DNA from: Labilibaculum filiforme
Lineage (GTDB): Bacteria > Bacteroidota > Bacteroidia > Bacteroidales > Marinifilaceae
Reading direction: 5' to 3'
DNA length: 64,000 nucleotides
NCBI RefSeq assembly: GCF_002843315.1
Contig: NZ_MVDD01000001.1
Coordinates: 186,001 to 250,000, forward strand
A program made the position numbers and the translations under genes. The notes beneath the pieces were generated by a model, which was given only the letters and a program-made list of their open reading frames with translations, was not told the origin of the DNA and ran no database searches. Each line of letters opens with the position of its first letter. The first letter of the stretch is position 1. This document shows positions 63,760-64,000 of this stretch, piece after piece.

Positions 63760-64000
63760 ATGAACCTACAAAAGAAATCTATCTCCCTCGCGGAAGCTCT
63801 TATTCCTATTGTTTTCTTAATTATTTTACTGAGTGTAAATGCCATTGTTTTTGGCGACGGAGCTATTGAAGGAGCCAATCAGTTTTCTCTTTTAATTGCT
63901 GCCTCTATTGGAGGAATCATCGCAATGCGACATGGCAAAACATGGGATGATATTCAAAACGGATTCGTTGCAAGTATTGGCACAGCAATGCCATCGATGT
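63760..64000 (+). CDS. nhaC: NhaC-type Na+/H+ antiporter (partial, 5' part only)
   Basis: The first 80 codons of a second NhaC antiporter: MNLQKKSISLAEALIPIVFLIILLSVNAIVFGDGAIEGANQFSLLIAASIGGIIAM, two membrane helices, then HGKTWDDIQNGFVASIGTAMPS. It lacks the extra N-terminal domain of the copy at 44-46 kb and runs off the window. The start ATG gives the family N terminus. Confidence 0.9.
   Translation, partial: MNLQKKSISLAEALIPIVFLIILLSVNAIVFGDGAIEGANQFSLLIAASIGGIIAMRHGKTWDDIQNGFVASIGTAMPSM

Noticed and set aside
1-64000. CRISPR arrays, tRNA or rRNA genes, insertion sequences, prophage
   Set aside because: No evenly spaced direct repeats, no cloverleaf or rRNA-like stretches, and no transposase or integrase ORF were seen.

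Overview
The window is about 64 kb of AT-rich chromosomal DNA from a member of the Bacteroidota. The signs are type IX secretion (T9SS) genes, SPII lipoproteins with LxSC lipoboxes, TAnnTTTG-type promoter elements in place of -35/-10 boxes, and weak Shine-Dalgarno signals. NrfHA nitrite ammonification, Na+-NQR and two NhaC-type Na+/H+ antiporters suggest a marine, facultatively or strictly anaerobic lineage, possibly Marinifilaceae or relatives. That placement is inference; no rRNA or tRNA gene is present to test it.

Layout. 1-8.5 kb: murF (cut by the left edge) and gldJ on the minus strand, divergent from porU-porV-ispF. 8.6-16 kb: small housekeeping genes (CoA-binding protein, thioredoxin-like protein, a merR-nif3-zinc-ribbon operon, M23 peptidase) and alaS. 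15.8-25 kb: a nitrite-ammonification island with a porin-like protein, nrfH and nrfA, flanked by two cytochrome c heme-attachment systems (split Ccs1/CcsA downstream, fused CcsBA divergent upstream). 25-30 kb: a repeat-bearing spacer, a cupin protein, two duplicated FKBP-type lipoproteins, a Na+/solute symporter and recR. 30-43 kb: a 2-oxoacid dehydrogenase E2, a PorE-like protein ending in SPOR-like repeats, then a plus-strand run with amn, holA, a T9SS type B cargo, PorP/SprF, a second PorE-like protein, a rhomboid protease, a heptose-bisphosphate-type phosphatase and a class IV aminotransferase; yqgE is convergent. 44-50 kb: an NhaC antiporter with an extra N-terminal domain, a 0.9-kb non-coding block, and a fused E1 dehydrogenase. 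49.8-57.6 kb: two tiny membrane proteins (one Cys-rich and NqrM-like), apbE, and the complete nqrABCDEF operon. 57.8-64 kb: a T9SS Plug protein (DUF5103), a small ORF with bioB, a LytTR/LytS two-component pair, an unknown lipoprotein and the start of a second nhaC.

How the genes fit together. GldJ, PorU, PorV, Plug, PorP, two PorE-like proteins and a type B cargo belong to T9SS export, anchoring and cargo processing. NrfH, NrfA and the two heme-attachment systems would make and run periplasmic ammonia-forming nitrite reduction. ApbE attaches FMN to NqrB and NqrC, and the sodium gradient made by Na+-NQR can feed the NhaC antiporters and the SSS symporter.

The most unusual signal is the gene-free block at 46052-46966. 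It holds four tandem, diverged copies of what looks like a structured RNA of about 180 nt on the minus strand. Copies share a 5' stem-loop whose paired sequence changes while pairing is kept, a conserved linker, a small second stem in three copies, and a 3' hairpin that in three of four copies is followed by a U-run. G-U wobble pairs form only on the minus strand. I do not recognise this family.
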